Shown here piece by piece: positions 18,526 to 26,537 of a stretch of 64,000 nucleotides of DNA. Position numbers and translations under genes: made by a program. Position 1 is the first letter of the stretch. Each line of letters starts with the position of its first letter. The stretch is from an uncultured Bacteroidota bacterium. Lineage in GTDB: Bacteria; Bacteroidota; Bacteroidia; Bacteroidales; F082. The notes beneath the pieces are model-generated. The model searched no databases. It saw only the letters and a list, made by a program, of their open reading frames with translations, and was not told where the DNA came from. Where the stretch lies: assembly GCA_913055825.1 (NCBI GenBank), contig CAJXKB010000002.1:33535-97534 (forward strand), given 5' to 3'.

Positions 18526-18540
18526 TTATCGTGTCGATAA
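18526..18540. promoter_or_regulatory. Inverted repeat upstream of dnaK, possible operator or activator site
   Basis: The perfect 6-bp arms TTATCG and CGATAA are separated by 3 bp. The repeat is centred about 72 bp upstream of the -24 GG of the proposed sigma-54 promoter, a distance usual for enhancer-binding protein sites. Assignment to a regulator is an inference only. Confidence 0.3.
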
Positions 18541-18602
18541 TATGGCCGGTAAGATAAAAAAGAGTTTTTGCATAACAATTCATATGTATACAAATCATTC
18601 AT

Positions 18603-18620
18603 TTGGCATAATCCTTGCCC
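18603..18620 (+). promoter_or_regulatory. Sigma-54-like -24/-12 promoter upstream of dnaK
   Basis: TTGGCATAATCCTTGCCC matches the RpoN consensus TGGCAC-N5-TTGC: GG at 18605-18606 and GC at 18617-18618 are exactly 10 bp apart. Transcription would start near 18630, giving a leader of about 74 nt to the dnaK ATG at 18704. The TAnnTTTG box seen at other genes in the window is missing here. It would require an rpoN gene and an activator elsewhere in the genome. Confidence 0.6.
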
Positions 18621-18703
18621 GGCTAAAGCACGTTGAAAACATACAAATTATTTTGAAAATTAAAAGAATTAAAAATAAATCATAATTTTAAGGAGGAAAA
18701 TAA

Positions 18704-20632
18704 ATGGGAAAAATTATTGGCATAGACTTGGGGACTACAAACTCCTGTGTAGCTGTAATGGAAGGGAACGAACCTGTGGTTATCCCTAACAGCGAAGGCC
18801 GTCGTACAACCCCTTCCATTGTTGCTTTTACCGACAATGGTGAAAGAAAAATCGGTGATCCGGCCAAACGCCAGGCCATCACCAATCCGAAAAAAACCGT
18901 GGCATCAATTAAGCGTTTCATGGGAAATTCTTTTTCGGAAACGAGTAACGAAATTAAACGCATGCCTTACGAGGTAGTGAAAGGCGATAACAATACTCCC
19001 AGGGTTAAAGTTGAAGATCGTTTATATACACCCCAGGAAATTTCGGCTATGGTCCTTCAAAAAATGAAGAAAACAGCAGAAGATTATCTCGGTCAAAGTG
19101 TTTCGGAGGCAGTAATTACCGTTCCTGCATATTTTAACGACTCACAACGTCAGGCAACCAAAGAAGCAGGTGAAATTGCCGGTTTAAAAGTTCGTCGTAT
19201 CATCAACGAACCTACTGCCGCTTCGCTGGCTTATGGCCTCGATAAAAAGAAACAAGATGAAGTAGTGGCTGTATTTGACTTGGGCGGTGGTACTTTTGAT
19301 ATTTCTATCCTGGAACTGGGCGATGGTGTTTTTGAAGTAAAGTCAACCAATGGAAATACCCATCTCGGTGGTGATGATTTCGATGAAATAATTATCAACT
19401 GGCTGGCCGATGAGTTTAAAAATGATGAGGGTATTGATTTGCGAAAAGACCCTATGGCCCTGCAGCGTTTAAAAGAAGCTGCCGAAAAAGCTAAAATTGA
19501 ACTTTCGAGTTCTACTGAAACCGAAATCAACCTGCCTTACATTATGCCTGTTGACGGGGTTCCGAAGCACCTCGTGCGTAAATTGACCCGTGCTAAATTT
19601 GAGCAACTGGCCGACCATTTAATTAAAGCAACCATCGAGCCTTGTAAACTGGCTTTGAAAGATGCCGGATTAAATACCTCTGATATCAATGAAGTGATTT
19701 TGGTTGGGGGTTCTACCCGGATTCCTGCCATCCAGAATGTGGTGAAGGATTTCTTTGGAAAAGAGCCATCAAAAGGGGTTAACCCCGATGAGGTGGTGGC
19801 CATTGGTGCTGCCATTCAGGGTGGCGTTCTTACCGGTGAAGTGAAAGATGTGTTATTACTGGATGTTACCCCGCTTTCACTCGGTATTGAAACGCTTGGT
19901 GGCGTGATGACGAAGCTGATTGAGTCAAATACTACTATCCCGACTAAAAAATCGGAAGTATTCTCCACAGCTGCTGATAACCAGCCTTCTGTTGAAATTC
20001 ATGTGTTACAGGGCGAAAGACCCATGGCCAACCAAAATAAAAGTATCGGCCGGTTCCATCTCGATGGTTTGCCGCCTGCCCCACGCGGTGTTCCGCAAAT
20101 TGAAGTATCTTTTGATATCGATAGCAATGGTATCTTGAACGTGTCGGCCAAAGACAAAGCTACCGGTAAATCGCAAAGTATCCGCATTGAAGCTTCATCA
20201 GGATTATCTGAAGAAGAAATTAAGAAAATGAAAGCCGAAGCTGAAGCAAATGCCGAGGCTGACAAATCAGCCCGTGAAAGAGTGGATAAACTAAATGCTG
20301 CCGACGCATTGATTTTCCAGACCGAAAAACAATTAAAAGAGTACGGTGATAAATTGCCGGCTGATAAAAAATCGGAAATTGAAAGTGGTTTGGAAAGCCT
20401 TCGTACGGCACACAAGTCGCAGGATATTGCTGCTATTGACGCCGCCATGGAAAAACTTAATGCTACCTGGCAAAAAGCAAGTGAGGATATGTACAAAAGT
20501 ACGCAGGGTGCTCCGGGCGGACAAACTCCTCCGAATGCAGGCCCGGCCGACGGAAATACTCAGGGTGGCAACGGCAACGGCGGTGACGATGAAGTTACAG
20601 ATGTTGACTTTGAAGAAGTAGATGATAAATAA
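18704..20632 (+). CDS. dnaK: Molecular chaperone DnaK (Hsp70)
   Basis: A 642-residue Hsp70. The ATPase domain (1-about 385) carries [14 protein letters not shown], the phosphate-2 motif [14 protein letters not shown], and the adenosine motif [11 protein letters not shown]. The linker [19 protein letters not shown] leads to the substrate-binding domain, followed by the helical lid and a Gly/Asn/Pro-rich tail that ends in the acidic [10 protein letters not shown], the co-chaperone tail expected of DnaK. A strong ribosome-binding site (AGGAGG at 18691-18696) precedes the ATG. It stands alone, without dnaJ, grpE or hrcA. The upstream element resembles a sigma-54 promoter rather than a housekeeping one. 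Confidence 0.98.
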   Translation: MGKIIGIDLGTTNSCVAVMEGNEPVVIPNSEGRRTTPSIVAFTDNGERKIGDPAKRQAITNPKKTVASIKRFMGNSFSETSNEIKRMPYEVVKGDNNTPRVKVEDRLYTPQEISAMVLQKMKKTAEDYLGQSVSEAVITVPAYFNDSQRQATKEAGEIAGLKVRRIINEPTAASLAYGLDKKKQDEVVAVFDLGGGTFDISILELGDGVFEVKSTNGNTHLGGDDFDEIIINWLADEFKNDEGIDLRKDPMALQRLKEAAEKAKIELSSSTETEINLPYIMPVDGVPKHLVRKLTRAKFEQLADHLIKATIEPCKLALKDAGLNTSDINEVILVGGSTRIPAIQNVVKDFFGKEPSKGVNPDEVVAIGAAIQGGVLTGEVKDVLLLDVTPLSLGIETLGGVMTKLIESNTTIPTKKSEVFSTAADNQPSVEIHVLQGERPMANQNKSIGRFHLDGLPPAPRGVPQIEVSFDIDSNGILNVSAKDKATGKSQSIRIEASSGLSEEEIKKMKAEAEANAEADKSARERVDKLNAADALIFQTEKQLKEYGDKLPADKKSEIESGLESLRTAHKSQDIAAIDAAMEKLNATWQKASEDMYKSTQGAPGGQTPPNAGPADGNTQGGNGNGGDDEVTDVDFEEVDDK

Positions 20633-20652
20633 AAGTATCATCTAAAACGAAC

Positions 20653-20681
20653 AAAAAAGGCGGCCATCGGTCGCCTTTTTT
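20653..20681. terminator. Rho-independent terminator, bidirectional
   Basis: The stem GGCG/CGCC, extended by A and T runs on both sides (arms AAAAAAGGCG and CGCCTTTTTT), surrounds a 9-base loop 20 bp after the dnaK stop. T-runs on both strands would also stop transcription of the convergent serine hydrolase gene. Confidence 0.85.
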
Positions 20682-20702
20682 AGTATATGTCAAAATGCTT
20701 CT

Positions 20703-22040
20703 CTAACCCGGAAAAGCATCCAAAATGGAAGTTACAAATTTGTTAAAATCAAATTCTCCATGGCCGTTGAGTCCCATGCGGACAATGACCAAATCTTTTG
20801 AAGGAATAATGTAAACCCGTTGCCCATGGAAACCATCACAATAATAAATATCCGGATGACCCGTAATTTCATGTGTCCCTTTGTTTAACCAAAACTGAAC
20901 ACCATATTTGTTGTGTGATTTTCGGGCTGGTGTGGTGGTGTATTTTACCCAACCTTCGGGCAAAATCCGTTTTCCCTGCCAGGTGCCGTCCTGTAAATAC
21001 AACAAACCAAAACGTGCCCAGTCGCGGGGTGTGGCAAAAGTGTAAGATGAACCCACAAAATTACCGCTGGCATCTGTTTCCAGTACTGCCGAGCGCATCC
21101 CTATTTTATTGAATAATGCTTTGCGAGGAAAGTTCCAGTAATCCTGATCGTTACCAATTGTGCGGCGGATAATTTCGGAAATCACGTTGCTGTTTCCCGA
21201 TGAATAATACCAAACCGAATCGGGTGGATACTCGGCAGTATGGTTGATTACAAATTTGGCCATATCCCCCTTTTGATATAACATGACTGTTACATCCGAA
21301 ATGTCACCGTAATCTTCCACCCATTTCAACCCGCTCGACTGGTGAAGTAAGTCTTCGAGCCTGATGTTATGCCGCGAATCGTTTGCCCATTCTTTGATGG
21401 GCGCAGGAGCTTTCACATTTAGCTTCCCTTCGCCGCTTAAAATACCTATCAGTGCACTGGTGATGCTTTTGCTCATTGACCAACCCAAAATACGGGTGTT
21501 TTTATCAAAACCCGGGGCATATTTTTCAAGCATCATAACTGTGTCATAAGCAACAATAACTGCCCGTGTATTGCCAGGGTTAAATGCCGAATCCATGGCG
21601 GCCCTTAGCTTTTTTATGTTTACCCCCGGAGGTATCGTATCCCTCAATTTATCACCCATGGGCCAGTATATGCTCCCGGGATGTGCGGGAAGAGGCCTCA
21701 ACGTTGCTTTCTGTTTTAGTACGTCGGTCAGCCTGGCATCGGCAAGTAGGGTACAACCCAATCCCTCACGGTAAACAGCGGTTTGTTTAGCCATCCCTAA
21801 AAAAGTTCCGGTAACAAATTTCGCTTTGCGGTGAATCACATTGTGCGAGAGGTTAACCGGGAAAAAATCCAGGTCGTTTTTTTCAATGTCTGCCTGTGTG
21901 CGCTTGGTGAGAAACGACCATGAAGCCAGGTCTTTGGCGGCATAACCCGTGAAAATAGGCGCACGGTTTACAAAATAGCTAAATCCGTAAACCAACGCGG
22001 CAATAATAATCAGTAAGATAAAATATTTTAGTTTTTTCAT
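20703..22040 (-). CDS. Serine hydrolase, class C beta-lactamase-like fold
   Basis: A 445-residue protein with an N-terminal signal anchor (about residues 4-23, YFILLIIIAALVYGFSYFV). It has a beta-lactamase/transpeptidase domain with the nucleophile motif SMSK (in RILGWSMSKSITSALIG), the second motif YYSSGNSN (the Tyr-x-Asn place) and a C-terminal GFHGQ-type segment where KTG/HxG would be. This PF00144 group includes D-alanyl-D-alanine peptidases, esterases and EstB-like enzymes, and the substrate cannot be told from sequence. The catalytic domain should face the periplasm. It is convergent with dnaK and isolated from other minus-strand genes. Confidence 0.85.
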   Translation of the reverse strand: MKKLKYFILLIIIAALVYGFSYFVNRAPIFTGYAAKDLASWSFLTKRTQADIEKNDLDFFPVNLSHNVIHRKAKFVTGTFLGMAKQTAVYREGLGCTLLADARLTDVLKQKATLRPLPAHPGSIYWPMGDKLRDTIPPGVNIKKLRAAMDSAFNPGNTRAVIVAYDTVMMLEKYAPGFDKNTRILGWSMSKSITSALIGILSGEGKLNVKAPAPIKEWANDSRHNIRLEDLLHQSSGLKWVEDYGDISDVTVMLYQKGDMAKFVINHTAEYPPDSVWYYSSGNSNVISEIIRRTIGNDQDYWNFPRKALFNKIGMRSAVLETDASGNFVGSSYTFATPRDWARFGLLYLQDGTWQGKRILPEGWVKYTTTPARKSHNKYGVQFWLNKGTHEITGHPDIYYCDGFHGQRVYIIPSKDLVIVRMGLNGHGEFDFNKFVTSILDAFPG

Positions 22041-22110
22041 GGAATGTGGTGTTAGTTAATTGACTTCAAATGTACATTAATTTTTTTGCGATTACACACA
22101 AAATAGTTCA

Positions 22111-22280
22111 TATTAATTTGGGCGCCCGGGCGTGCCTTCCGTTGTAGATGGTTTAGCGCTGCTAACCTGCTGTAGGCCGTGCGTGGGCTTCCGATGTCAG
22201 CCTCCGCCGGCCAACAGCCGCTAAGCAGCGCTTTCACCATGCTGCCACTCCAGCCACTGGCGCAGGAAACAAAATATTAA
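22111..22280. repeat. GC-rich long imperfect inverted repeat (MITE-like element or structured RNA)
   Basis: A markedly GC-rich block (about 22120-22265) in an AT-rich intergenic region forms a nested imperfect hairpin. The outer arms are 22148-22166 (with TTTAGCGCTGCTAAC) and 22220-22240 (with GCTAAGCAGCGCT). The middle arms are GCTGTAGGCCG (22169-22179) and CGGCCAACAGC (22208-22218). The tip is GGCT (22186-22189) with AGCC (22199-22202). The sequence TATTAA occurs on both sides (22111-22116 and 22275-22280), as a target-site duplication would. No coding frame in it looks real. It could be a non-autonomous mobile element or a structured RNA; the family is not recognised. Confidence 0.6.
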
Positions 22281-22323
22281 CTTAATTCTTTTTAGTCATT
22301 TAACTTTAAACGGCTTCTTTATA

Positions 22324-22331
22324 TAAATTTG
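22324..22331 (+). promoter_or_regulatory. Bacteroidota -7 box (TAAATTTG) for nadB
   Basis: TAAATTTG fits TAnnTTTG and ends 16 bp before the nadB ATG. It lies outside and downstream of the GC-rich inverted repeat. The -33 element is not obvious. Confidence 0.5.
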
Positions 22332-22347
22332 CTAAAAATTTAAATAA

Positions 22348-23919
22348 ATGCAACGACAAGTTGATTTTTTAGTGATTGGTTCCGGCAGTGCCGGATTAAT
22401 ATATGCTTTAAAAGCAGCGCCTTACGGAAAGGTGCTTGTCTTAACCAAAGACAAACTGGAATACACGGCTACTTCCTTTGCCCAGGGAGGCGTGGCAGCA
22501 GTCATGTATTCGCCTGACAATTATGAAAAACACATCCGGGATACGCTGAAAGCCGGGTCCGGCATCAACAATGAAGAGATTGTGCGGATTACCATTACCG
22601 AATCCACTGACCGGGTAAAAGAGCTTGTGGAATGGGGAACACAATTCGATCGTGAATTATCGGGCAGGTTTTCCCTGGCACGTGAAGGAGGACATTCCGA
22701 ATTCCGGATATTGCACCATCAGGATAATACCGGGTTTGAAATTCAGCGTGCACTGAGCGCAAAAGTAAGGCAGCATCCCAATATTGAAGTGCTGGAAAAT
22801 TACTTTGCCATCGACCTGATTACTCAGCACCATTTGAACGAAGAAGTAACCCGGCGCCGGAAAAATATTAAGTGTTATGGTGCCTATGCGATGAACATGA
22901 AAACCAATACTGTGGAAACTATTCTTTCTAAAGTAACCCTCATTGCAACCGGGGGGATGGGCAACATTTACCAAACTACTACAAATCCGCTGGTAGCCAC
23001 CGGCGACGGGCTCGCTATGGCTTATCGGGCAAAAGCCCATCTCGAAAACCTGGAATTTGTTCAGTTTCATCCTACTTCGTTGTACAATCCGGGCGAAAAG
23101 CCCTCATTTCTGATTACGGAAGCCCTGCGAGGTGCAGGTGCTATCCTCAAAACAAAAAAAGGAAAAGAGTTCATGCACAAATACCACGAGCAAGGTTCTC
23201 TGGCACCTCGCGATATTGTGGCCCGTGCTATTGATAATGAAATGAAACTTTCGGGAGATGACTTTGTATTGCTTGATGCACGGGCAATTAGTAAACACGA
23301 AATCCTACATCATTTTCCAACCATTTATGCCAAATGTTTAAGTATTGGTATCAACATTACCAAAGATATGATTCCTGTGGTTCCCGCTGCTCATTACTCC
23401 TGCGGTGGTATAAAGGTAGATAAAAATGGAAAATCATCCATACAAAACCTGTATGCTTCAGGTGAAGTGGCCTGTACAGGCCTTCATGGGGCTAACAGAC
23501 TTGCTTCCAATTCGTTGCCCGAAGCGGCCGTGTTTTCTCACCGCGCTGCCATGGACTCCGTCCAGGCAATAAAGGATATCGGTTTTCAGGAAAATATCCC
23601 CGAGTGGGATGCAGAAGGCCGCGTGCTGAACGAGGAAATGATCCTGATTACGCAATCCAAAAAAGAACTGCAGGCCATTATGAGTAGCTACGTAGGAATT
23701 GTGCGCTCGGACCTTCGTTTGAAACGGGCTTTCGACAGGCTCGAAATTTTATATAAAGAAACCGAAGACCTCTACGATAAATCTATCGTTTCAAAAGACA
23801 TCTGTGAATTGAGAAATATGATTAATGTGGCCTATGTGGTGATAAAAATGGCGATGAACCGTAAAGAAAGTGTGGGACTGCATTATTCAATCGACTATCC
23901 TGACAAAAATAAAAAGTAG
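22348..23919 (+). CDS. nadB: L-aspartate oxidase
   Basis: A 523-residue flavoprotein with the FAD dinucleotide-binding motif IGSGSAGL at the N-terminus (residues 10-17). Other marks are the succinate dehydrogenase/fumarate reductase flavoprotein signatures (TSFAQGGVAAVM, NLEFVQFHPTSLY), the active-site region TEALRGAGAIL and EQGSLAPRDIVARAID, and the FAD-binding HGANRLASNSLPEA. NadB makes iminoaspartate, the first step of NAD synthesis from aspartate; nadA and nadC are not in the window. The length equals the family norm. The gamma-carbonic-anhydrase-like gene begins immediately after its stop. Confidence 0.95.
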   Translation: MQRQVDFLVIGSGSAGLIYALKAAPYGKVLVLTKDKLEYTATSFAQGGVAAVMYSPDNYEKHIRDTLKAGSGINNEEIVRITITESTDRVKELVEWGTQFDRELSGRFSLAREGGHSEFRILHHQDNTGFEIQRALSAKVRQHPNIEVLENYFAIDLITQHHLNEEVTRRRKNIKCYGAYAMNMKTNTVETILSKVTLIATGGMGNIYQTTTNPLVATGDGLAMAYRAKAHLENLEFVQFHPTSLYNPGEKPSFLITEALRGAGAILKTKKGKEFMHKYHEQGSLAPRDIVARAIDNEMKLSGDDFVLLDARAISKHEILHHFPTIYAKCLSIGINITKDMIPVVPAAHYSCGGIKVDKNGKSSIQNLYASGEVACTGLHGANRLASNSLPEAAVFSHRAAMDSVQAIKDIGFQENIPEWDAEGRVLNEEMILITQSKKELQAIMSSYVGIVRSDLRLKRAFDRLEILYKETEDLYDKSIVSKDICELRNMINVAYVVIKMAMNRKESVGLHYSIDYPDKNKK

Positions 23920-24444
23920 ATGGCACTTGTTAAGGTCGTAAAAGGTATAAAACCCCGTTGGGGAAAAGATTGTTTTTTGGCTGAAAATGCAACACTTACC
24001 GGCGACGTGGTACTTGGCGATTCGTGTAGTGTATGGTTCAATGCTGTTGTTCGCGGTGATGTGCATCAAATTCGCATCGGAAACCAGGTTAATATTCAGG
24101 ATGGCGTGATTATCCATTGTACTTACAAAAAATCACCCGTTCATATCGGTAATCGTGTTTCCATTGCCCATGGTGCTATAATTCATGGCTGTACTATTCA
24201 CGATAATGTTTTGATTGGTATGGGTGCCATTGTGATGGATGATGTGGTTGTTGAAAGCAATTCGGTAATTGCTGCGGGAGCCGTGGTAACCAAAAATACG
24301 GTAATCAAATCGGGAAGTGTTTATGCCGGTATGCCGGCGAAAAAAATTAAGGCCCTGAGTCCTGAACTTCTTGAAAATAATGTACATCGCATTGCTGACA
24401 ATTACAGCATGTATGCTTCGTGGTATGATGAAGATGTTTTGTAG
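23920..24444 (+). CDS. Gamma-carbonic anhydrase-like hexapeptide-repeat protein
   Basis: A 174-residue left-handed beta-helix protein made of hexapeptide repeats (GDVVLGDSCSVWFNAVVRGDV through VVTKNTVIKSGSVYAGMPAKKIK). Histidines in IIHCTY and in IAHGAIIHGCTI stand where the metal-binding His residues of gamma-class carbonic anhydrases (YrdA/PaaY/CaiE-like) are found. The C-terminus is a short helix. Family members bind zinc or iron; enzymatic activity varies and is often unproven. The ATG directly follows the nadB stop, so the two are co-transcribed, although no metabolic connection is evident. Confidence 0.88.
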   Translation: MALVKVVKGIKPRWGKDCFLAENATLTGDVVLGDSCSVWFNAVVRGDVHQIRIGNQVNIQDGVIIHCTYKKSPVHIGNRVSIAHGAIIHGCTIHDNVLIGMGAIVMDDVVVESNSVIAAGAVVTKNTVIKSGSVYAGMPAKKIKALSPELLENNVHRIADNYSMYASWYDEDVL

Positions 24445-24484
24445 ACATTTTAGGCTCTTAACCTCAGTTCGGACTAAGCTTTGT

Positions 24485-24755
24485 TCACAGCTTCAGATAA
24501 TTATAAGTATTTTTCAAGTATTCTGCATAAATATTATTTGCGAATCGGCTTGGAGATGTAATCATCGCAACCGGCTTCATTTGCTTTAATTTCCTCATTA
24601 ACCGTAACATAAGCTGTCTGGGCAATAATGGGTAATTGAGGGAATATCTTTTTAATCTGCTTTGTGGCCTCAAATCCGTTTAACACCGGCATCTTTAAAT
24701 CCATCAACACAAAGGCAATCTCCGGATTTGTTTTATGGTTTATATTTATAACCAA
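24485..24755 (-). pseudogene. Response-regulator receiver domain remnant, 5'-truncated and frameshifted
   Basis: On the minus strand, about 65 residues match the C-terminal half of a CheY-like receiver: the phospho-acceptor Asp in FVLMDLKMPVLNGFEA, the conserved Thr in IIAQTAY, and the conserved Lys in GCDDYISKPIR. The N-terminal half, including the acidic pocket, is missing. The frame stops at 24534 right after KPIRK, but the neighbouring frame continues with NNIYAEYLKNTYNYLKL to 24485, a plausible original C-terminus, so a frameshift near 24540 is likely. No kinase domain or other gene part is seen upstream. It was probably the tail of a hybrid kinase or a single response regulator. Confidence 0.75.
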
Positions 24756-24856
24756 AAATAGTAAACAATTGGTTTTATGTCAAACGGGTTAAATGTTATT
24801 TTAGGATGCTAAGGAAAGAAATCACCTTCATATTAGCCTCCGAATATTTTTATGAT

Positions 24857-24889
24857 ATTGCTTCGTCGTGTCTCCTCGCGATAGGTACG
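24857..24889. repeat. Degenerate dispersed repeat
   Basis: ATTGCTTCGTCGTGTCTCC followed by TCGCGATAGGTACG resembles a worn copy of the widespread bacterial dispersed repeat that reads ATTGCTTCGTCGTGCCTCC then TCGCAATGACG. Only one copy is visible in this window. Confidence 0.4.
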
Positions 24890-24968
24890 TTTTTTTTGTA
24901 GTCGGATAAAAAAAGCTCTGTATCCCTTTATTTATTGGGGATAATTTTGAGATCGTGGTTATTTTACT

Positions 24969-25039
24969 CCGGCTTTTAAGCCGGTGCTAAAACAATACTA
25001 ACCTTCGACTTTAGCCATTAAAATTATTAACGGCTAAAG
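24969..25039. repeat. Two adjacent GGC/GCC hairpins
   Basis: CCGGCTT/AAGCCGG (24969-24984, two-base loop) is followed by CTTTAGCC (25009-25016) pairing with GGCTAAAG (25032-25039); the second stem is lengthened by TTAA/TTAA next to it. The hairpin TTTAGCC-GAAA-GGCTAAA near the RAYT gene (50223-50240) has the same stem sequence. Confidence 0.5.
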
Positions 25040-25104
25040 CCGGTTTGGGTTATGCTTTGGTTGTAATTTAGTTGTAGTGTGCCCATGTGATACAACCCGG
25101 GCAT

Positions 25105-25140
25105 AAAAAAAAGCCTGCTTCATCGAAGCAGGCTTTTTTT
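25105..25140. terminator. Rho-independent terminator, bidirectional, after ompH-like gene
   Basis: The 9-bp stem GCCTGCTTC (25113-25121) and GAAGCAGGC (25125-25133), with a 3-base loop, is flanked by runs of A and T on both sides. It lies 18 bp after the stop of the minus-strand ompH-like gene. Confidence 0.9.
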
Positions 25141-25157
25141 TAGTGTAACTGAAAAAA

Positions 25158-25676
25158 TTATTTCAGGTTTAATTTCTTTTTTACCAAAGGAAGAATATTA
25201 TCTCCGTTTGCGTAATATAAAACAACTCCCTGCGAAACATCAAGGATATAAGTATATCCATGTTCTTTTCCCACGCTGGTAATGGCTGCTTTAACTTTGG
25301 CAATTATAGGCTGGAAAAGTTCCTGTTGTTTTTTCTGAATATCCTGGTCGGCGGAAGCCTGAAAAGCCTGGATGCGTTGTTGTAAATCAGAAATTTCTTT
25401 TTCTTTGGTTTGTCTGATTAAGTCGGACATTGTACCCACGTTACTTTGATAATCCTGCACTTTGCTTTGGTACTCCTGTGCCATAGCCTTCATTTGGTTT
25501 TGCAGGTTGTTGGCATAGCGTTTTACCTGAGCCTGAGCGGTATCGGTTTCGGGCATCATTCCCATCAATTTGTTCGAATCAACATAACCGATTTTCATTG
25601 TTCCCTGTGCATATCCCATACCTGTGAAAAGCAGGGCAATGGCTAAAAGTAAAAATCCTTTTTTAATTGTTTTCAT
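25158..25676 (-). CDS. OmpH/Skp-family periplasmic chaperone (copy 1)
   Basis: A 172-residue protein with a signal peptide (about residues 1-23, ending MGYAQ) and the OmpH/Skp layout: a small beta body (MKIGYVDSNKLMGMMPETD) and a long coiled-coil pair rich in Gln, Lys and Glu (about 45-125), returning to the body with YILDVSQGVVLYYANGDNILPLV. Skp trimers carry outer-membrane proteins across the periplasm. It is the second of two ompH-like genes downstream of bamA, and has its own -7 box and terminator, so it can be transcribed separately. Confidence 0.9.
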   Translation of the reverse strand: MKTIKKGFLLLAIALLFTGMGYAQGTMKIGYVDSNKLMGMMPETDTAQAQVKRYANNLQNQMKAMAQEYQSKVQDYQSNVGTMSDLIRQTKEKEISDLQQRIQAFQASADQDIQKKQQELFQPIIAKVKAAITSVGKEHGYTYILDVSQGVVLYYANGDNILPLVKKKLNLK

Positions 25677-25724
25677 TTAAATGAATATTGATATTAGTAT
25701 TTATTTTCCATGTTAACTGAGGGG

Positions 25725-25732
25725 CAAATGTA
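25725..25732 (-). promoter_or_regulatory. Bacteroidota -7 box (TACATTTG) for ompH-like gene
   Basis: CAAATGTA on the plus strand gives TACATTTG on the coding strand, 48 bp before the start. The surrounding sequence (a run of seven T, TACATTTG, CCCC, CTCAGTT) is also found before the EF-G-like gene at 46306-46313. Confidence 0.5.
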
Positions 25733-25876
25733 AAAAAATTTCGTTGAATATGGTATAATTTACTTCGCATGGCTCATAAAAATCGTTAAATCCTATTTTT
25801 TATTGATAGGTCAGAAAAATTATTTGTGTTTTAATGCTGGTTACAAGCTTATAAAATAACAACGGGGGTTACTCTT

Positions 25877-26431
25877 TTATTGTTGCGTATTGGTCTGCAA
25901 CACATTCCCCACTTCGTTGAGTACCTCGTCACTGATGTCGAATTTGGGATTTCCATATAGAAGGGTAGGGCTTCCTGCCTTATCAAAAACAAAATCGATA
26001 TGTTCGTTTGTAGCTACCGTTTCAATGGCATTATAAACTTTTTCCTGAATGGGTTTTATTAGTTCTTCCCTTTTCTTGAAAAGCTCTCCCTTAGGGCCAA
26101 AATATTTTTTCTGTAATGCCTGTACTTCCTGGTCTTTTTGCATGATGGCATCCCTGCGTTTTTTCTTTACATCTGAGGGTAGCAACACCTCTTCGGCCTG
26201 ATAAGCTTTATACATGGCCTGTACCTGCGCATGTTTATCTGTGATTTCTTTTTGCCATTTTTCGGATAACGAATTGAGAATATCCTGAGCATCACCGTAT
26301 TCGGGAATGTTACTCAAGATGTATTGGGTGTCGACAAAGGCTTGTTTCTGCGCCTTAAGTTGCGGAATAAATGCCAGAAAACTTATGGCAAAAACCGTCA
26401 TGGCTATTCCTGATATTTTTAAACTTTTCAT
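25877..26431 (-). CDS. OmpH/Skp-family periplasmic chaperone (copy 2)
   Basis: A 184-residue protein from ATG 26431, where a signal peptide begins (MKSLKISGIAMTVFAISFLAF, ending LKAQ); the frame extends upstream to 26497 without homology. The mature part has the Skp pattern: AFVDTQYILSNIPEYGDAQ, a long charged coiled coil (about residues 50-130) and DFVFDKAGSPTLLYGNPKFDISDEVL. It lies 106 bp after bamA on the same strand, matching the usual Bacteroidota order bamA-ompH-ompH. The two copies are diverged, with clearly different coiled-coil sequences, so the duplication is old. Confidence 0.9.
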   Translation of the reverse strand: MKSLKISGIAMTVFAISFLAFIPQLKAQKQAFVDTQYILSNIPEYGDAQDILNSLSEKWQKEITDKHAQVQAMYKAYQAEEVLLPSDVKKKRRDAIMQKDQEVQALQKKYFGPKGELFKKREELIKPIQEKVYNAIETVATNEHIDFVFDKAGSPTLLYGNPKFDISDEVLNEVGNVLQTNTQQ

Positions 26432-26537
26432 ATCGTTTTTTAATTTTTGATTTGAAAAAATGCAATAAGCCTGCCAAATTTCGTAAAAAAAATCCAATGG
26501 GCTGAAAAAACCTTTTTTTAGAAACGTACTTATCCGT

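Larger units (their letters stand above)
18322..18703. other. Intergenic region between the Lpt permease and dnaK
   Basis: This 382-bp divergent intergenic region holds no convincing gene. It contains an inverted repeat TTATCG-TGT-CGATAA at 18526-18540 and a sigma-54-like element at 18603-18620. No TAnnTTTG box is seen in front of dnaK. Confidence 0.7.
24445..25157. other. Intergenic region with remnants and repeats
   Basis: This 713-bp stretch has no intact gene. It contains a minus-strand response-regulator remnant (24485-24755), a degenerate dispersed-repeat sequence (24857-24889), two hairpins rich in GGC/GCC (24969-25039) and the terminator of the ompH-like gene (25105-25140). It looks like a decayed region. 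Confidence 0.7.

Noticed and set aside
18368..18598. Minus-strand 76-residue open frame between the Lpt permease and dnaK
   Set aside because: No start signal, no family resemblance, poor composition, and it overlaps the regulatory region of dnaK.
22052..22240. Minus-strand 62-residue open frame in the GC-rich block before nadB
   Set aside because: It is a product of the inverted-repeat sequence; the translated product has no recognisable family and the frame crosses the sharp composition boundary.
22111..22280. Integron attC site, SRP RNA or tmRNA
   Set aside because: The conserved attC ends (GTTRRRY/RYYYAAC) and the SRP core GGAAGCAGCC are not found; no tmRNA ends are present. Family left open.
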